From positions 1-42,221 of the forward strand of contig PARB01000062.1 in NCBI GenBank assembly GCA_002709505.1: a DNA stretch of 42,221 bases. The letters run 5' to 3'. Below the pieces are notes generated by a model, which searched no databases, was not told where the DNA came from, and saw only the letters and a list, made by a program, of their open reading frames with translations. The translations under genes were made by a program, and so were the position numbers. Positions 16,741 to 25,419 of the stretch are shown here, one piece after another. The stretch comes from Paracoccaceae bacterium (GTDB lineage Bacteria > Pseudomonadota > Alphaproteobacteria > Rhizobiales > Stappiaceae). How positions within the stretch are numbered: the first letter of the stretch is position 1; the number at the start of each line of letters is the position of its first letter.

Positions 16741-16757
16741 GCAGGAAGGACCGTAGC

Positions 16758-17165
16758 GTGAGCGGATCGTCGCCAAAGGTTCCGGTTCTTCGCGTGGCAC
16801 GGCCCACCAACGACCTTGCGCCGCTCGAGCGCTTCTACATGCAAGGCGCCGGCTTCCGGCGCCTTGCCGCGTTTTCGGACCATGACGGCTTTTCCGGCAC
16901 GATCCTCGGGTTTCCCGGCGCGCCCTGGCATCTGGAGTTTGTCCAGGAAACGGGCCAGATCGCGCCGCGGGCGGAAAGCCCGGAAAACCTTCTTGTGCTC
17001 TATCTCCCGGACCCCGACGAATGGCGCCTTGCGGTTGACCGGATGACGGCGCACGGGTATGAGCCGGTGCCCGCGCACAATCCCTATTGGGAGGTTGCGG
17101 GCAAGACCTTCGAGGATCCCGACGGCTATCGGCTCGTTTTCCAGAACCGCGCCTGGGATCTCTGA
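16758..17165 (+). CDS. VOC-superfamily (glyoxalase/bleomycin resistance-like) protein
   Basis: A 135-residue protein of the vicinal oxygen chelate fold: [11 protein letters not shown] at the first strand, F-Y-M-Q-G-A-G-F after the first helix, H-L-E-F-V-Q-E-T in the middle, and [12 protein letters not shown] near the end. His in H-L-E-F and a Glu/Asp near the end could be metal ligands. The chosen GTG (16758) follows AGGAAGGA; a GTG at 16737 overlapping the ppiB stop is the alternative. The substrate is unknown. The conserved position between ppiB and queA suggests co-transcription rather than shared function. Confidence 0.82.
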   Translation: MSGSSPKVPVLRVARPTNDLAPLERFYMQGAGFRRLAAFSDHDGFSGTILGFPGAPWHLEFVQETGQIAPRAESPENLLVLYLPDPDEWRLAVDRMTAHGYEPVPAHNPYWEVAGKTFEDPDGYRLVFQNRAWDL

Positions 17166-17194
17166 CGCCCCGTCCTTCAAGCTCCAGAGCCCCC

Positions 17195-18295
17195 ATGCGC
17201 GTCGACGATTTCGATTTCGAGCTTCCAAACGAGCGAATTGCCCTGCGTCCGGCGCGCCCGCGCGATTCCGCGCGCATGCTCGTCGTGCGCCCAGGTAGCG
17301 CGCCGCTGCTCGATGACCGGGGCGTGCGCGACCTGCCGGCGCTGCTTGAGCCCGGCGACGCGCTCGTCTTCAACGACACCAAGGTCATTCCGGCGCAGCT
17401 TGAGGGCACCCGCACGCGCGGAGACGCTGTGGCGCGCATCGGCGCGACGCTGCATCTCAAGGCCGGAGACGACCGCTGGTGGGCCTTCGTGCGCCCGGCG
17501 AAGAAGCTTGTCGTCGGCGACCGGGTCCGCTTCCGGGCCGAGGAGGGGACTGCCGCGGGCGAAACCTGCCTTCTCGGCACGCTCGATGCGACGGTCGCGG
17601 AGAAACGCGAGACCGGCGAGGTGCTGCTCGCCTTCGATCTGGCCGGACCCGATCTCGATCAGGCGATCGCCGCCGTCGGACATATCCCGCTGCCGCCCTA
17701 TATCGCGCAAAAGCGCGGCGAGGACGCCGCCGACCGCGACGACTACCAGACGATCTATGCGCAAAAGGAAGGCGCGGTCGCCGCGCCGACGGCCGGGCTG
17801 CATTTTACGCCCGAGCTGATGGCGGCCATCGACGCGCGCGGCATCGAGCGCCACCTGGTGACGCTCCACGTCGGGGCGGGGACCTTTCTGCCGGTAAAGG
17901 CTGACGACACCGACGACCACAAGATGCATGCCGAATGGGGCGAGATCACCCGCGAGACGGCCGAGGCGCTGCGCGCCGTGCGCGCCCGGGGCAACAAGGT
18001 CGTCGCGGTCGGCACCACGTCCTTGCGCATCCTGGAAAGTGCCGCGCAGGGAACGAACGGGCTTGCCGCCTTCTCCGGCGAGACCTCGATCTTCATCACG
18101 CCGGGATACCGCTTCCGGGCGATCGATGCGCTGATGACCAATTTCCACCTGCCGCGCTCGACGCTGTTCATGCTCGTCAGTGCCTTCAGCGGGCTGGAGG
18201 AAATGCGCGCCGCCTATGCCCATGCGATCGCGCGGGAGTACCGCTTCTATTCCTACGGCGACGCCTCGCTGCTCTTTCCCAAGGACGTTTCATGA
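17195..18295 (+). CDS. queA: S-adenosylmethionine:tRNA ribosyltransferase-isomerase
   Basis: A 366-residue QueA, which transfers the ribosyl part of SAM to preQ1 in tRNA to form epoxyqueuosine. It begins [16 protein letters not shown] and has the family blocks [40 protein letters not shown] and a final S-Y-G-D-A-S-L-L-F. The stop overlaps the tgt start (ATGA). No clear ribosome site precedes ATG 17195, but the N-terminus matches the family exactly. Confidence 0.97.
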   Translation: MRVDDFDFELPNERIALRPARPRDSARMLVVRPGSAPLLDDRGVRDLPALLEPGDALVFNDTKVIPAQLEGTRTRGDAVARIGATLHLKAGDDRWWAFVRPAKKLVVGDRVRFRAEEGTAAGETCLLGTLDATVAEKRETGEVLLAFDLAGPDLDQAIAAVGHIPLPPYIAQKRGEDAADRDDYQTIYAQKEGAVAAPTAGLHFTPELMAAIDARGIERHLVTLHVGAGTFLPVKADDTDDHKMHAEWGEITRETAEALRAVRARGNKVVAVGTTSLRILESAAQGTNGLAAFSGETSIFITPGYRFRAIDALMTNFHLPRSTLFMLVSAFSGLEEMRAAYAHAIAREYRFYSYGDASLLFPKDVS

Positions 18296-19437
18296 CCGAC
18301 CGCTTCTCGTTTCGCCTGATCGCGCAGGACGGCATGGCCCGTCGCGGAGAGATCAGGACGCCGCACGGTCTGGTGCGCACGCCCGCCTTCATGCCGGTTG
18401 GCACGCAGGCAACCGTCAAGGCGATGTATCCGGGCCAGGTGCGCGAGCTTGGCGCCGACGTGGTGCTCGGCAACACCTACCACCTGATGCTGCGGCCGGG
18501 CGCGGAGCGGATTGCACGCCTGGGCGGACTGCACACCTTCATGAACTGGCCGCATACGATCCTCACCGATTCCGGCGGCTTTCAGGTGATGTCGCTGGCG
18601 CAGCTGCGCAAGCTCGACGAAAAGGGCGTGACCTTCCAGAGCCATGTCGACGGGTCGCGCCACGTCATGACGCCGGAACGCTCGGTGGAGATCCAGCAGC
18701 TGCTCGGCTCCGACATCCAGATGCAGCTCGACGAATGCATCGCCCTGCCGGCGCCGCGCGAGGATGTGGAGCGGGCGATGCGCCTGTCGCTTCGCTGGGC
18801 GGAGCGCTCGCGCAACCAGTTCGAGGCCATGGGCGGCCCTGAGCGTGGACAGGCGCTTTATGGAATCGTGCAGGGCGGCGACGTGCCGGACCTGCGGGTG
18901 ATTTCCGCTCAAACGCTCGGCGAGATGCCGTTCGAGGGCTATTCGGTCGGCGGTCTGGCCGTCGGCGAGCCGCAGGACGTCATGCTGAAGATGCTTGAGG
19001 AAACCACGCCGGCGATGCCGGTCGACAAGCCGCGGTATCTGATGGGCGTCGGCACGCCGGAAGACATTCTGGAAAGCGTCGCGCGCGGCATCGACCAGTT
19101 CGACTGCGTGCTGCCGACGCGCGCGGGGCGGCACGGTCTGGCCTACACCCGCTTCGGCAAGATCAACCTGAAGAACGCCCGTCATGCGGAAGATCCGCGC
19201 CCGCTCGACGAGACATCTGATTGCCCGGCGGCCAGAGACTACAGCCGCGCCTATCTGCATCATCTGGTCAAGGCCGGCGAGGGGCTCGCCGCCATGCTGC
19301 TGACCTGGAACAATCTCGCCTACTACCAGAGCCTCATGCAGGGCATGCGCGACGCGATCGAGGCGGGATCATTCCAGGAGTATCGCCTGGCCACCCGGGA
19401 AGCGTGGGCGCGCGGCGATCTCGCTCCCCACGCCTGA
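18292..19437 (+). CDS. tgt: tRNA-guanine transglycosylase (Tgt)
   Basis: A 381-residue TIM-barrel enzyme that swaps guanine for preQ1 at position 34 of queuosine tRNAs, directly upstream of QueA in the pathway; the genes overlap (ATGA). Catalytic Asp residues are present: D93 in T-D-S-G-G-F-Q and D271 in F-D-C-V-L-P-T-R (Zymomonas D102 and D280). The zinc site is not: the four ligands C318, C320, C323 and H349 of the Zymomonas enzyme align with S309, C311, A314 and N340. The surrounding fold ([11 protein letters not shown]) is intact, so the protein is probably active without this zinc. Confidence 0.97.
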   Translation: MTDRFSFRLIAQDGMARRGEIRTPHGLVRTPAFMPVGTQATVKAMYPGQVRELGADVVLGNTYHLMLRPGAERIARLGGLHTFMNWPHTILTDSGGFQVMSLAQLRKLDEKGVTFQSHVDGSRHVMTPERSVEIQQLLGSDIQMQLDECIALPAPREDVERAMRLSLRWAERSRNQFEAMGGPERGQALYGIVQGGDVPDLRVISAQTLGEMPFEGYSVGGLAVGEPQDVMLKMLEETTPAMPVDKPRYLMGVGTPEDILESVARGIDQFDCVLPTRAGRHGLAYTRFGKINLKNARHAEDPRPLDETSDCPAARDYSRAYLHHLVKAGEGLAAMLLTWNNLAYYQSLMQGMRDAIEAGSFQEYRLATREAWARGDLAPHA

Positions 19438-19555
19438 GGCGGGAGCGACCTCTCTTCCGTTTGCCGCGCACTGCATACCGAAGACGTCCATGAAGAAACC
19501 GGCGCGCTTGCAAAGCAAAACGCGCGACCAGTGTCATGGCGTACCCGTGAGGGGA

Positions 19556-19888
19556 TTAATCGATATAGCAGTTCGTGTTTGCGCCGGACTTTGGCGATGT
19601 GACGTAGTCGATGGAGACCTTGCTTCCGGCAAACAGTCTCGGCCCCTTGTAAATGCCCATGTTCCAGCGGTCTTTCCGCGGGTTCGGGGCAGTTGTCACC
19701 TTGAGAAGGATGTTGCCGAAATCGTCGGCCGCCTTGCATCGGATCTTGACCGGTTTGCGGTCGCTTCGACTGAGCTTGCGAGCAAAGCGGTTGAATTCAC
19801 GTTTCGTCATCCACTCCGTCGTTTCAGCATTTGCCGTCGGGATTTGAAACGTCGCCAAAGCCAGTGCCAGAGCCAAAATCAAACGCAT
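19556..19888 (-). CDS. Small secreted protein of unknown function
   Basis: A 110-residue protein with a typical Sec signal peptide (M-R-L-I-L-A-L-A-L-A-L-A-T-F, cleavage after A-N-A near residue 21). The mature part is basic and beta-rich with two cysteines, in I-R-C-K-A-A-D-D near residue 51 and N-C-Y-I-D at the end, which may form one disulfide. No family recognised. AAGGAT lies upstream of ATG 19888. Base composition is somewhat less GC-rich than the neighbours. Tgt and this gene are convergent; 19438-19555 shows nothing clear. Confidence 0.65.
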   Translation of the reverse strand: MRLILALALALATFQIPTANAETTEWMTKREFNRFARKLSRSDRKPVKIRCKAADDFGNILLKVTTAPNPRKDRWNMGIYKGPRLFAGSKVSIDYVTSPKSGANTNCYID

Positions 19889-20180
19889 ACCGGTATCCTT
19901 TTAAAAAAGTCGTGACCAATGAACGCAGGGTGACCGTCCGACGTATCGGACAGATCATGCAGCCCTAGCGTGCATTGGCGGTTGCAATTGGGCAATAGGA
20001 AAAGGGTTCCATCCCAGGAAATATAGGCTGCACAACCCTGCGCGCGCCGACAGCCGCGCCTCTTCGGGGGCATTTCCCTGTTCCGCCCGTGTGTCCGTGC
20101 GGCAGACACGCGGATAAAGCTCTCCAAGACGGTCGCCCAGCCCGCAGTCTTATGCCCTTTTTTCAGGGTATCCGTCTGTG

Positions 20181-20615
20181 TCAGGCCGACGCGCCAGGGC
20201 TTTTCGTCAGGACGCAGCCAGAGATCTTCCAGCTTCCGTCTTCCTGCTGCTCGAAGCTGTAGAGCGCGAGCCACTGCTGCCCTTTGGCGTCGGTGACGAA
20301 GACCTCCTGCACCGGCCCGCGCGCGGTTTCGCGCAGGCTGCCGAAGGCAACGGACGACGGGTTGTAGACCGGGGCGTATCCGCGCTTCACCATGGCGATG
20401 AAACGGTCGGGATCGGGAAATAGCCGCTTGATCGTGGGGGCGGCATAGCCGTAGGCGGTTCGCGCATCTCCGGCCTTGAATGCCGCGATCTGCTTCTCCA
20501 CGATCCCCTTCAGCTGTGCCGCGTCCTGGGCCTGTGCACTTTCCGGCGCGGCAAAGAGAACGGCGAGCGCCATCAGGCAGCCTGCGATCGTTGTTCGAAA
20601 TACCTGGACACGCAT
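20181..20615 (-). CDS. DUF4864-domain secreted protein
   Basis: A 144-residue protein with a signal peptide (cleavage likely after A-Q-A near residue 30). The mature part has I-A-A-F-K-A-G-D-A-R-T-A-Y-G-Y-A-A-P-T-I-K, F-P-D-P-D-R-F-I-A-M-V-K-R-G-Y-A-P-V-Y-N-P and W-L-A-L-Y-S-F-E-Q-Q-E-D-G-S-W-K-I-S-G-C, matching the DUF4864 layout, an NTF2-like fold of unknown role. ATG 20615 follows GGAGG; a start four codons upstream is less likely. The 292-bp region 19889-20180 beyond its stop shows no gene. Confidence 0.82.
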   Translation of the reverse strand: MRVQVFRTTIAGCLMALAVLFAAPESAQAQDAAQLKGIVEKQIAAFKAGDARTAYGYAAPTIKRLFPDPDRFIAMVKRGYAPVYNPSSVAFGSLRETARGPVQEVFVTDAKGQQWLALYSFEQQEDGSWKISGCVLTKSPGASA

Positions 20616-20815
20616 GGCAACCTCCATCTGCCGTTCGCTTTCACAAGACCTGTGCTTTCATGTCTTACGCAAGGGAATCGAAGACGGATGTCGCAAGCTG
20701 AAGCGGACGCCAAATCCTGACCGCTGCCGTTTACGCCTTGTTGAGGGCGGCGGGCTAGTCTGGATCTCTGGATAAGTGCCGCAAGAGGCCGGAGCGACAC
20801 AGGGAGTTGGCAGGC

Positions 20816-21109
20816 GTGCTGAAGAAACCGACCGTGCGGGGAGAAATCCGCTCGACACCGCGTGTCGAATGCACCGTGCCGGCCATCATTCAGGACAAGG
20901 GCGTGTCCATCGCCTGCACCGTTGAAGACCTGAGCATCACCGGATGCCGGGTGCGGCTCAACAGCTTCACGAAGCTCAGCGGGAGATTCCTGTTCGAGTT
21001 CCCCCGCAAGAACATCAAGGTTCTCGCCGAACTCATCTGGATCAACGGCGACGAGGCCGGGATCCGCTTTCTCCACACGGACAGTCCGCCAGGCAATCCG
21101 TCCGGCTAG
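20816..21109 (+). CDS. PilZ-domain protein (c-di-GMP receptor)
   Basis: A 97-residue single-domain PilZ protein. Both halves of the cyclic-di-GMP site are present: R12-x3-R16 (R-S-T-P-R) and D38-x-S40-x2-G43 (D-L-S-I-T-G). The barrel continues through L-S-G-R-F-L-F-E-F and ends in G-I-R-F-L. It should therefore bind the messenger. Possible partners are motility, exopolysaccharide or envelope proteins; a GGDEF-EAL gene lies 1.4 kb away. A GTG at 20816 is chosen; a TTG at 20807 is an alternative. Convergent with the transglycosylase gene. Confidence 0.85.
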   Translation: MLKKPTVRGEIRSTPRVECTVPAIIQDKGVSIACTVEDLSITGCRVRLNSFTKLSGRFLFEFPRKNIKVLAELIWINGDEAGIRFLHTDSPPGNPSG

Positions 21110-21140
21110 TCAATACGACAGCTACCCGGACGCGAAACGC

Positions 21141-22349
21141 CTAGAGGCGATTGAGCAGCGCCTGCGTCGGCCAGCCGTCGGCTGGCAAACCGAGACGCAA
21201 TTGTTCGCTGCGAACGGCTGCGCGTGTGCCGGCGCCGAGGATGCCGTCGATCTTGCCGACGTCATAGCCCCTGTTGCGCAGGCGGGTCTGGAGATCCTTC
21301 ATCGCCGCGTCCGACAGGCCGTCGCCGGGATTGCCGGCATTGTAGCGGGGCGCGCCCGCCAGGCGTGTTGCGAAATAGGCGGCGGACGTCGTGTAGATGA
21401 ACGACTGGTTCCACTCCAGATACACACGGAAGTTCGGATAGGCGAGAAACGCCGGTCCGTCCTTGCCCTGCGGCAGGAGCAGGGCGGCAGGAAGAGAAGC
21501 GGAGGGCAAGCCGCCCGTGCGCGGCCGCACGCCGAGGCTCGACCAGTCCCCGACCGTCATGTCGAAATTCAGCCCGCTCTTTTCCCAGGGCAGGTTTGAT
21601 GGCAGCGAAACCTCCTGCAGCCAGGGTTCCCCGGGCCGCCAGCCGAGGTGATTGATGAACCGCGCAGCTGTCATGATGGTGTCGGGCGCGCTGTTCTTCA
21701 GGTCGACGTGGTTGTTGCCGTCACCGTCGACGCCGAACCGCACGATATCCTCGGGCAACATCTGAACCTGGCCGATCTCGCCCGCCCAGGCGCCTGTCGT
21801 GCGCTGCGGATCGAGATCGCCGTGTTCCACCATCTCGATGGCTGCGAGAAGCTGCGGGCGGAAGAGGTGAGGGCGGCGGCAATCATGGGCAAGCGTCGCC
21901 AGCGCACTGACCGTGTTGAAGTCGCCCTGCACGGCGCCATAGTCCGTCTCAAGACCCCAGAAGGCCGCGATCACCGGTCCCGGCACGCCGTAGTCACGCT
22001 CGGCCTTCTGGAAGGTCGCAGCGTATTTGCGCAGGTTCGAAGCGCCCTGCTTCAGCCGGTAGCCACTGACGGACCGCTTGGAAAACGTCAGGAAGGTCTG
22101 CTTGAACACGCCTTGCGCCCGGTCGCGCGACAGGACCTTCCGGTCAATCCGCGCCGCAGCGAGCGTGGCCGAGATCGCCGCTTCCGCGCGCCCCTGCGAG
22201 CGCGCCTCCTGCGCCACCCCGTCGAGAAATGCCCTGAAGTCGCCGCCGCAGGGCGTTTCGGCCACCGCGGAAGATGCCGCCGCGAAGTGAAGGGTTGAAG
22301 CAATCACGGCTGCGACCACCGCGCGTGTCCGGATGTTGCGCTTGAACAT
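21141..22349 (-). CDS. MltB-type lytic murein transglycosylase with peptidoglycan-binding domain
   Basis: A 402-residue periplasmic enzyme. After a signal peptide (about 1-30), the SLT_2 catalytic domain covers about 34-325, with catalytic Glu in F-W-G-L-E-T-D-Y-G, the G-E-I-G-Q-V-Q-M-L-P block and D-G-D-G-N-N-H-V-D-L. A C-terminal PG_binding_1 domain (about 335-402) has L-Q-T-R-L-R-N-R-G-Y-D-V-G-K-I-D-G-I-L-G. It cleaves glycan strands to 1,6-anhydromuramic ends during wall turnover. ATG 22349 follows GAGGG. The second gene downstream of the Cache/GGDEF-EAL pair, but 131 bases separate it from them. Confidence 0.94.
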   Translation of the reverse strand: MFKRNIRTRAVVAAVIASTLHFAAASSAVAETPCGGDFRAFLDGVAQEARSQGRAEAAISATLAAARIDRKVLSRDRAQGVFKQTFLTFSKRSVSGYRLKQGASNLRKYAATFQKAERDYGVPGPVIAAFWGLETDYGAVQGDFNTVSALATLAHDCRRPHLFRPQLLAAIEMVEHGDLDPQRTTGAWAGEIGQVQMLPEDIVRFGVDGDGNNHVDLKNSAPDTIMTAARFINHLGWRPGEPWLQEVSLPSNLPWEKSGLNFDMTVGDWSSLGVRPRTGGLPSASLPAALLLPQGKDGPAFLAYPNFRVYLEWNQSFIYTTSAAYFATRLAGAPRYNAGNPGDGLSDAAMKDLQTRLRNRGYDVGKIDGILGAGTRAAVRSEQLRLGLPADGWPTQALLNRL

Positions 22350-22480
22350 GGCACCCTCTCGGCGAATGGATTCGGAGCCCCATGATGCAGGAACGGCGGA
22401 CGGGGCAACAAGACCTATCTGCAGGCGACGGCGGCCCGCGGTTCATGGTGCCGCGCCGGTCTCCACCGTTCGGGCGCGTG

Positions 22481-24640
22481 CTATCCGGTGCGGGAGACGG
22501 CTCCATTGCGCCGCACCAGGTCCAGCGCATCCTCAAGCGGGAGCGCCGTGCCGTAGCGATAGCCCTGGCCGAACCTGCAGCCGCGCTGGATGAGATAGCG
22601 TTCCTGGGTTTCGGTTTCGATGCCCTCGGCGACGACCTCCGCGCCCAGTCCCGTTCCGATGGAAATCAGGCCGTCGACGATCACTTCCGTCGACCGGTCG
22701 GCGCCAATGGCGGAGATGAATTCCCGGTCGATCTTGATTTCATGGAAGGGAAACGCGCGCAGGTGACGCAGCGTGCCATATCCGGTGCCGAAATCATCCA
22801 CGGAAATCCGCACGCCGAGAGCCGCAAGACGGACCGCGTGCGCCTGGATCGCAGCGGAGGCACGCGAGACAAAGACGCCCTCCGTGATTTCCAGCGTCAG
22901 TCGGGAGGCGACCGAGCGATGGGTCCGGATCAGCTCTTCCAAAGCAGCAACGCCGTTTGCGGTGGCCAGCAACCCGTCCTCCAGATTGAACGACAGGCAG
23001 ATGTCCGGTCTCCCGACCGCATCGAACGCGGCAAAATCCGCGATGACCTGGCGGGCGATTGCCTCCGAGAAGGCTCTTTGAAGCCCCAGCCGGCCAATTT
23101 GCGATAGGAAGGTTGCCGGCGTAAGGACCCCGCGCACCGGATGAATCCAGCGCGCAAGCCCCTCAAACCCCGAGATCGAGCCGCTGCGCAGGTCAACCTT
23201 GGGCTGGTAATACACCACGAAGGCGCCGGAATTGATCGCCGCCTCCAGCTCCTGCCGCTCCGCCAGATCCGTGACAAGGGCAAGGGAATTGGGTTTGTAG
23301 GCGTAAAACGAGGGGCCGGTTTCCTGTTTTGCGACATACATGGCCTGGTCCGCCGCCGCGATGAATGCCGCGGTGTCGCCGTCCACATCCGACCGACGCA
23401 CGATGCCGATGCTCGCGCCGACATGAAGGTCCTGGCCGTTGAAGGGCACCGGCTCGCGAACGGCATCGAGAAACCGGTTGGCAATCGCTTCCGGGTCGTA
23501 GCGATCCTGCCGCATCGGCAGCAGGATGCCGAATTCGTCTCCGCCGATCCGTGCGACCAGATCTCCGGGGCGGGCGCGGCTTTCGAGCCGTTTTGCAAGC
23601 CGCTTCAGCACGGCATCGCCGGCATCGTGACCATAGGTGTCGTTGACCGGCTTGAATCCGTCGAGGTCGAGAAGGATGTAGACCAGCGCTCCTGCGGCCG
23701 GCTCGGGCTCCGCAAGCGCGGCGTTCATGAAGGTGTCGAAGGCCTTGCGGTTGGCAACGCCGGTCAGCGCGTCATGGGTCGCGATATACTCCAGCTCGGC
23801 CTGTTTGACCTCATGCTGGTCGGCCGCCGCCCGGTTTTCGATCAGCACGTCCTGCAGGGCCTTGACCGATTGCCCGATCCGGCCGAATTCATCGGTCCGA
23901 TCGACGAAGGGCACCTTGACCGAAAGGTCTCCGGCAAGAAGCGCTCGGATCGCGTGGACCAACTCGCGGATCGGATTGACGATGGTGCGCGCCGCCGCAA
24001 GGCTGATGACGATGGCAAGCAGGCCCGCGATAGCCGACGCCGAAATAAAATCTCTTGCCAATCGTTCGGCGGCATCGATGGTGACGGCCGTCCGTTGTTT
24101 GACGCGTGCGCGCGCGACATCGGAAATCCTGCGCGCCGCCTCGGAAGCCTGCGTATAGACGGCATGTCCGCCGCGGGTGGCGACCGCACCCAGCGTTGCA
24201 TTGCGCAGGATCAATTGCATCGCATTGTTGGTGTTCTTGCGATAGTCGAGATAGGCGGAACGCAGATCGTCGACGCCGTCCAGGCGCGCCGCCTCGAGAG
24301 CGTCGATGTCGCGCTTCACGGTGTCGAGACTTTGATTGATGGTCCGGATCGTGGTTTCGAGTTCCGATCCCTGAACGCCGATCTGCCCCCATGCGGACAG
24401 CTTGTAGAGATGCGCCTCGATGCGGGACAATTCCTGCGGCACATTGTTGGCATGGGTCAGAATAGGCTGCAATTCCTCGTAGCTCGCCGCGACCATGGTG
24501 CGTTGCGTCTTGAGCGTCTGCCAACCGACAAACGACAGCAGGGCGAGCGTCACCAACATGATAACGGGTGCTGCGAGCACGCGTGCCACGATCGACCAGT
24601 TGGAAAGCCAGATCCGGAAACGGCTCTTATCGAGTGGCAT
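22481..24640 (-). CDS. Membrane GGDEF-EAL cyclic-di-GMP enzyme
   Basis: A 719-residue protein. TM1 (about 16-38), a helical periplasmic region of about 150 residues, TM2 (about 195-215), a HAMP domain, then GGDEF (about 285-445) with intact R-I-G-G-D-E-F-G, and EAL (about 460-715). The EAL domain has E-G-L for E-A-L, keeping the catalytic Glu, plus N in S-F-N-L, E-I-T-E, D-D-F-G-T-G-Y, K-I-D-R-E-F and V-A-E-G-I-E-T. Both synthase and phosphodiesterase activity are possible. Its ATG overlaps the end of the Cache-protein gene by 14 bases, so translation is coupled; a TTG two codons earlier is an alternative. That gene probably encodes its sensor partner. Confidence 0.95.
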   Translation of the reverse strand: MPLDKSRFRIWLSNWSIVARVLAAPVIMLVTLALLSFVGWQTLKTQRTMVAASYEELQPILTHANNVPQELSRIEAHLYKLSAWGQIGVQGSELETTIRTINQSLDTVKRDIDALEAARLDGVDDLRSAYLDYRKNTNNAMQLILRNATLGAVATRGGHAVYTQASEAARRISDVARARVKQRTAVTIDAAERLARDFISASAIAGLLAIVISLAAARTIVNPIRELVHAIRALLAGDLSVKVPFVDRTDEFGRIGQSVKALQDVLIENRAAADQHEVKQAELEYIATHDALTGVANRKAFDTFMNAALAEPEPAAGALVYILLDLDGFKPVNDTYGHDAGDAVLKRLAKRLESRARPGDLVARIGGDEFGILLPMRQDRYDPEAIANRFLDAVREPVPFNGQDLHVGASIGIVRRSDVDGDTAAFIAAADQAMYVAKQETGPSFYAYKPNSLALVTDLAERQELEAAINSGAFVVYYQPKVDLRSGSISGFEGLARWIHPVRGVLTPATFLSQIGRLGLQRAFSEAIARQVIADFAAFDAVGRPDICLSFNLEDGLLATANGVAALEELIRTHRSVASRLTLEITEGVFVSRASAAIQAHAVRLAALGVRISVDDFGTGYGTLRHLRAFPFHEIKIDREFISAIGADRSTEVIVDGLISIGTGLGAEVVAEGIETETQERYLIQRGCRFGQGYRYGTALPLEDALDLVRRNGAVSRTG

Positions 24641-25160
24641 CTTCAAACCCGCCCGCGCACAGGATCCGCTGGCCGTCTTTCAGCAGGAAGCATGTGTGCA
24701 GGCCACGAGCCGAGAGGCCGGTTTCCGGGTGGGGAAACAGGAGGGAAAACACCTTCGCTCCGCTGCCATCGGCCGACGCCCTGGCAAGACGCGTCCAGTA
24801 GCGCCCCTCGATATCCGTAATATTGCTCACATCGATACCAACCAGATCAGGATGACCGACATCATACCAGCTCATCCCCGATACCGTGACACCCCATACG
24901 TGCAGCCCGTTCGCCTTTCGCTTCCATGGCTTTTTCTTGAAATCGTCGAGCGCTTTCGCCAGCCCCACCGCATCGATGTGTTCACGCGCGAGCGTCGCCA
25001 AACGGACCACATCCTTCTGCAATTCTTCGAAATCGCTTCCGGATTCGCGGGCATACAGGTCGTCGATCGTTTCGGCTGCGGGCGCACCCGGGGCAGAAAC
25101 GGCAAGCGTCACCAGAACGCTTAGCAGAAATACAACCCTCAATGGCGCGGAAACTGGCAT
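24627..25160 (-). CDS. Periplasmic single-Cache-like sensor protein
   Basis: A 177-residue protein with a signal peptide (cleavage near A-P-A, residue 28) and no other membrane segment, so free in the periplasm. After a long helix (D-F-E-E-L-Q-K-D-V-V-R-L-A) comes L-H-V-W-G-V-T-V-S-G-M-S-W-Y-D-V-G-H-P-D-L-V-G-I-D and I-T-D-I-E-G-R-Y-W, the G-x-x-x-x-H-P-x-L-x-G pattern of single Cache domains, which bind small ligands such as carboxylates. Two cysteines occur near the end. The gene overlaps the GGDEF-EAL gene, implying a two-protein receptor. The preceding 259 bases (25161-25419) are AT-rich and hold no gene. Confidence 0.75.
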   Translation of the reverse strand: MPVSAPLRVVFLLSVLVTLAVSAPGAPAAETIDDLYARESGSDFEELQKDVVRLATLAREHIDAVGLAKALDDFKKKPWKRKANGLHVWGVTVSGMSWYDVGHPDLVGIDVSNITDIEGRYWTRLARASADGSGAKVFSLLFPHPETGLSARGLHTCFLLKDGQRILCAGGFEDATR

Positions 25161-25419
25161 TACGATCTCCGATCAAAGAGCTTTATTTTAAATATCGAGT
25201 CGTGAAGGAGTGTTTAAACTGCGCGCACACAGATATATCCGAAACAATAAAACATTCGTCTTAAAATTACACTTGTTAGATTTCGGAAAGAGTGGCGATC
25301 GAAAGGCAACGTACCGGCGAAGGTGCGGACCCTGACGGTCGCCATAGACATTTGACACGGCGACGGCTTTTGTGTCCAAGAAAGAGGCCTGCGCCAAGCA
25401 ACGCCACGGACACCCGACC

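Noticed and set aside
20152..20171. Possible terminator after the DUF4864 gene
   Set aside because: The stem has only about five pairs with a six-base A-rich loop and no U-run follows on the minus strand.
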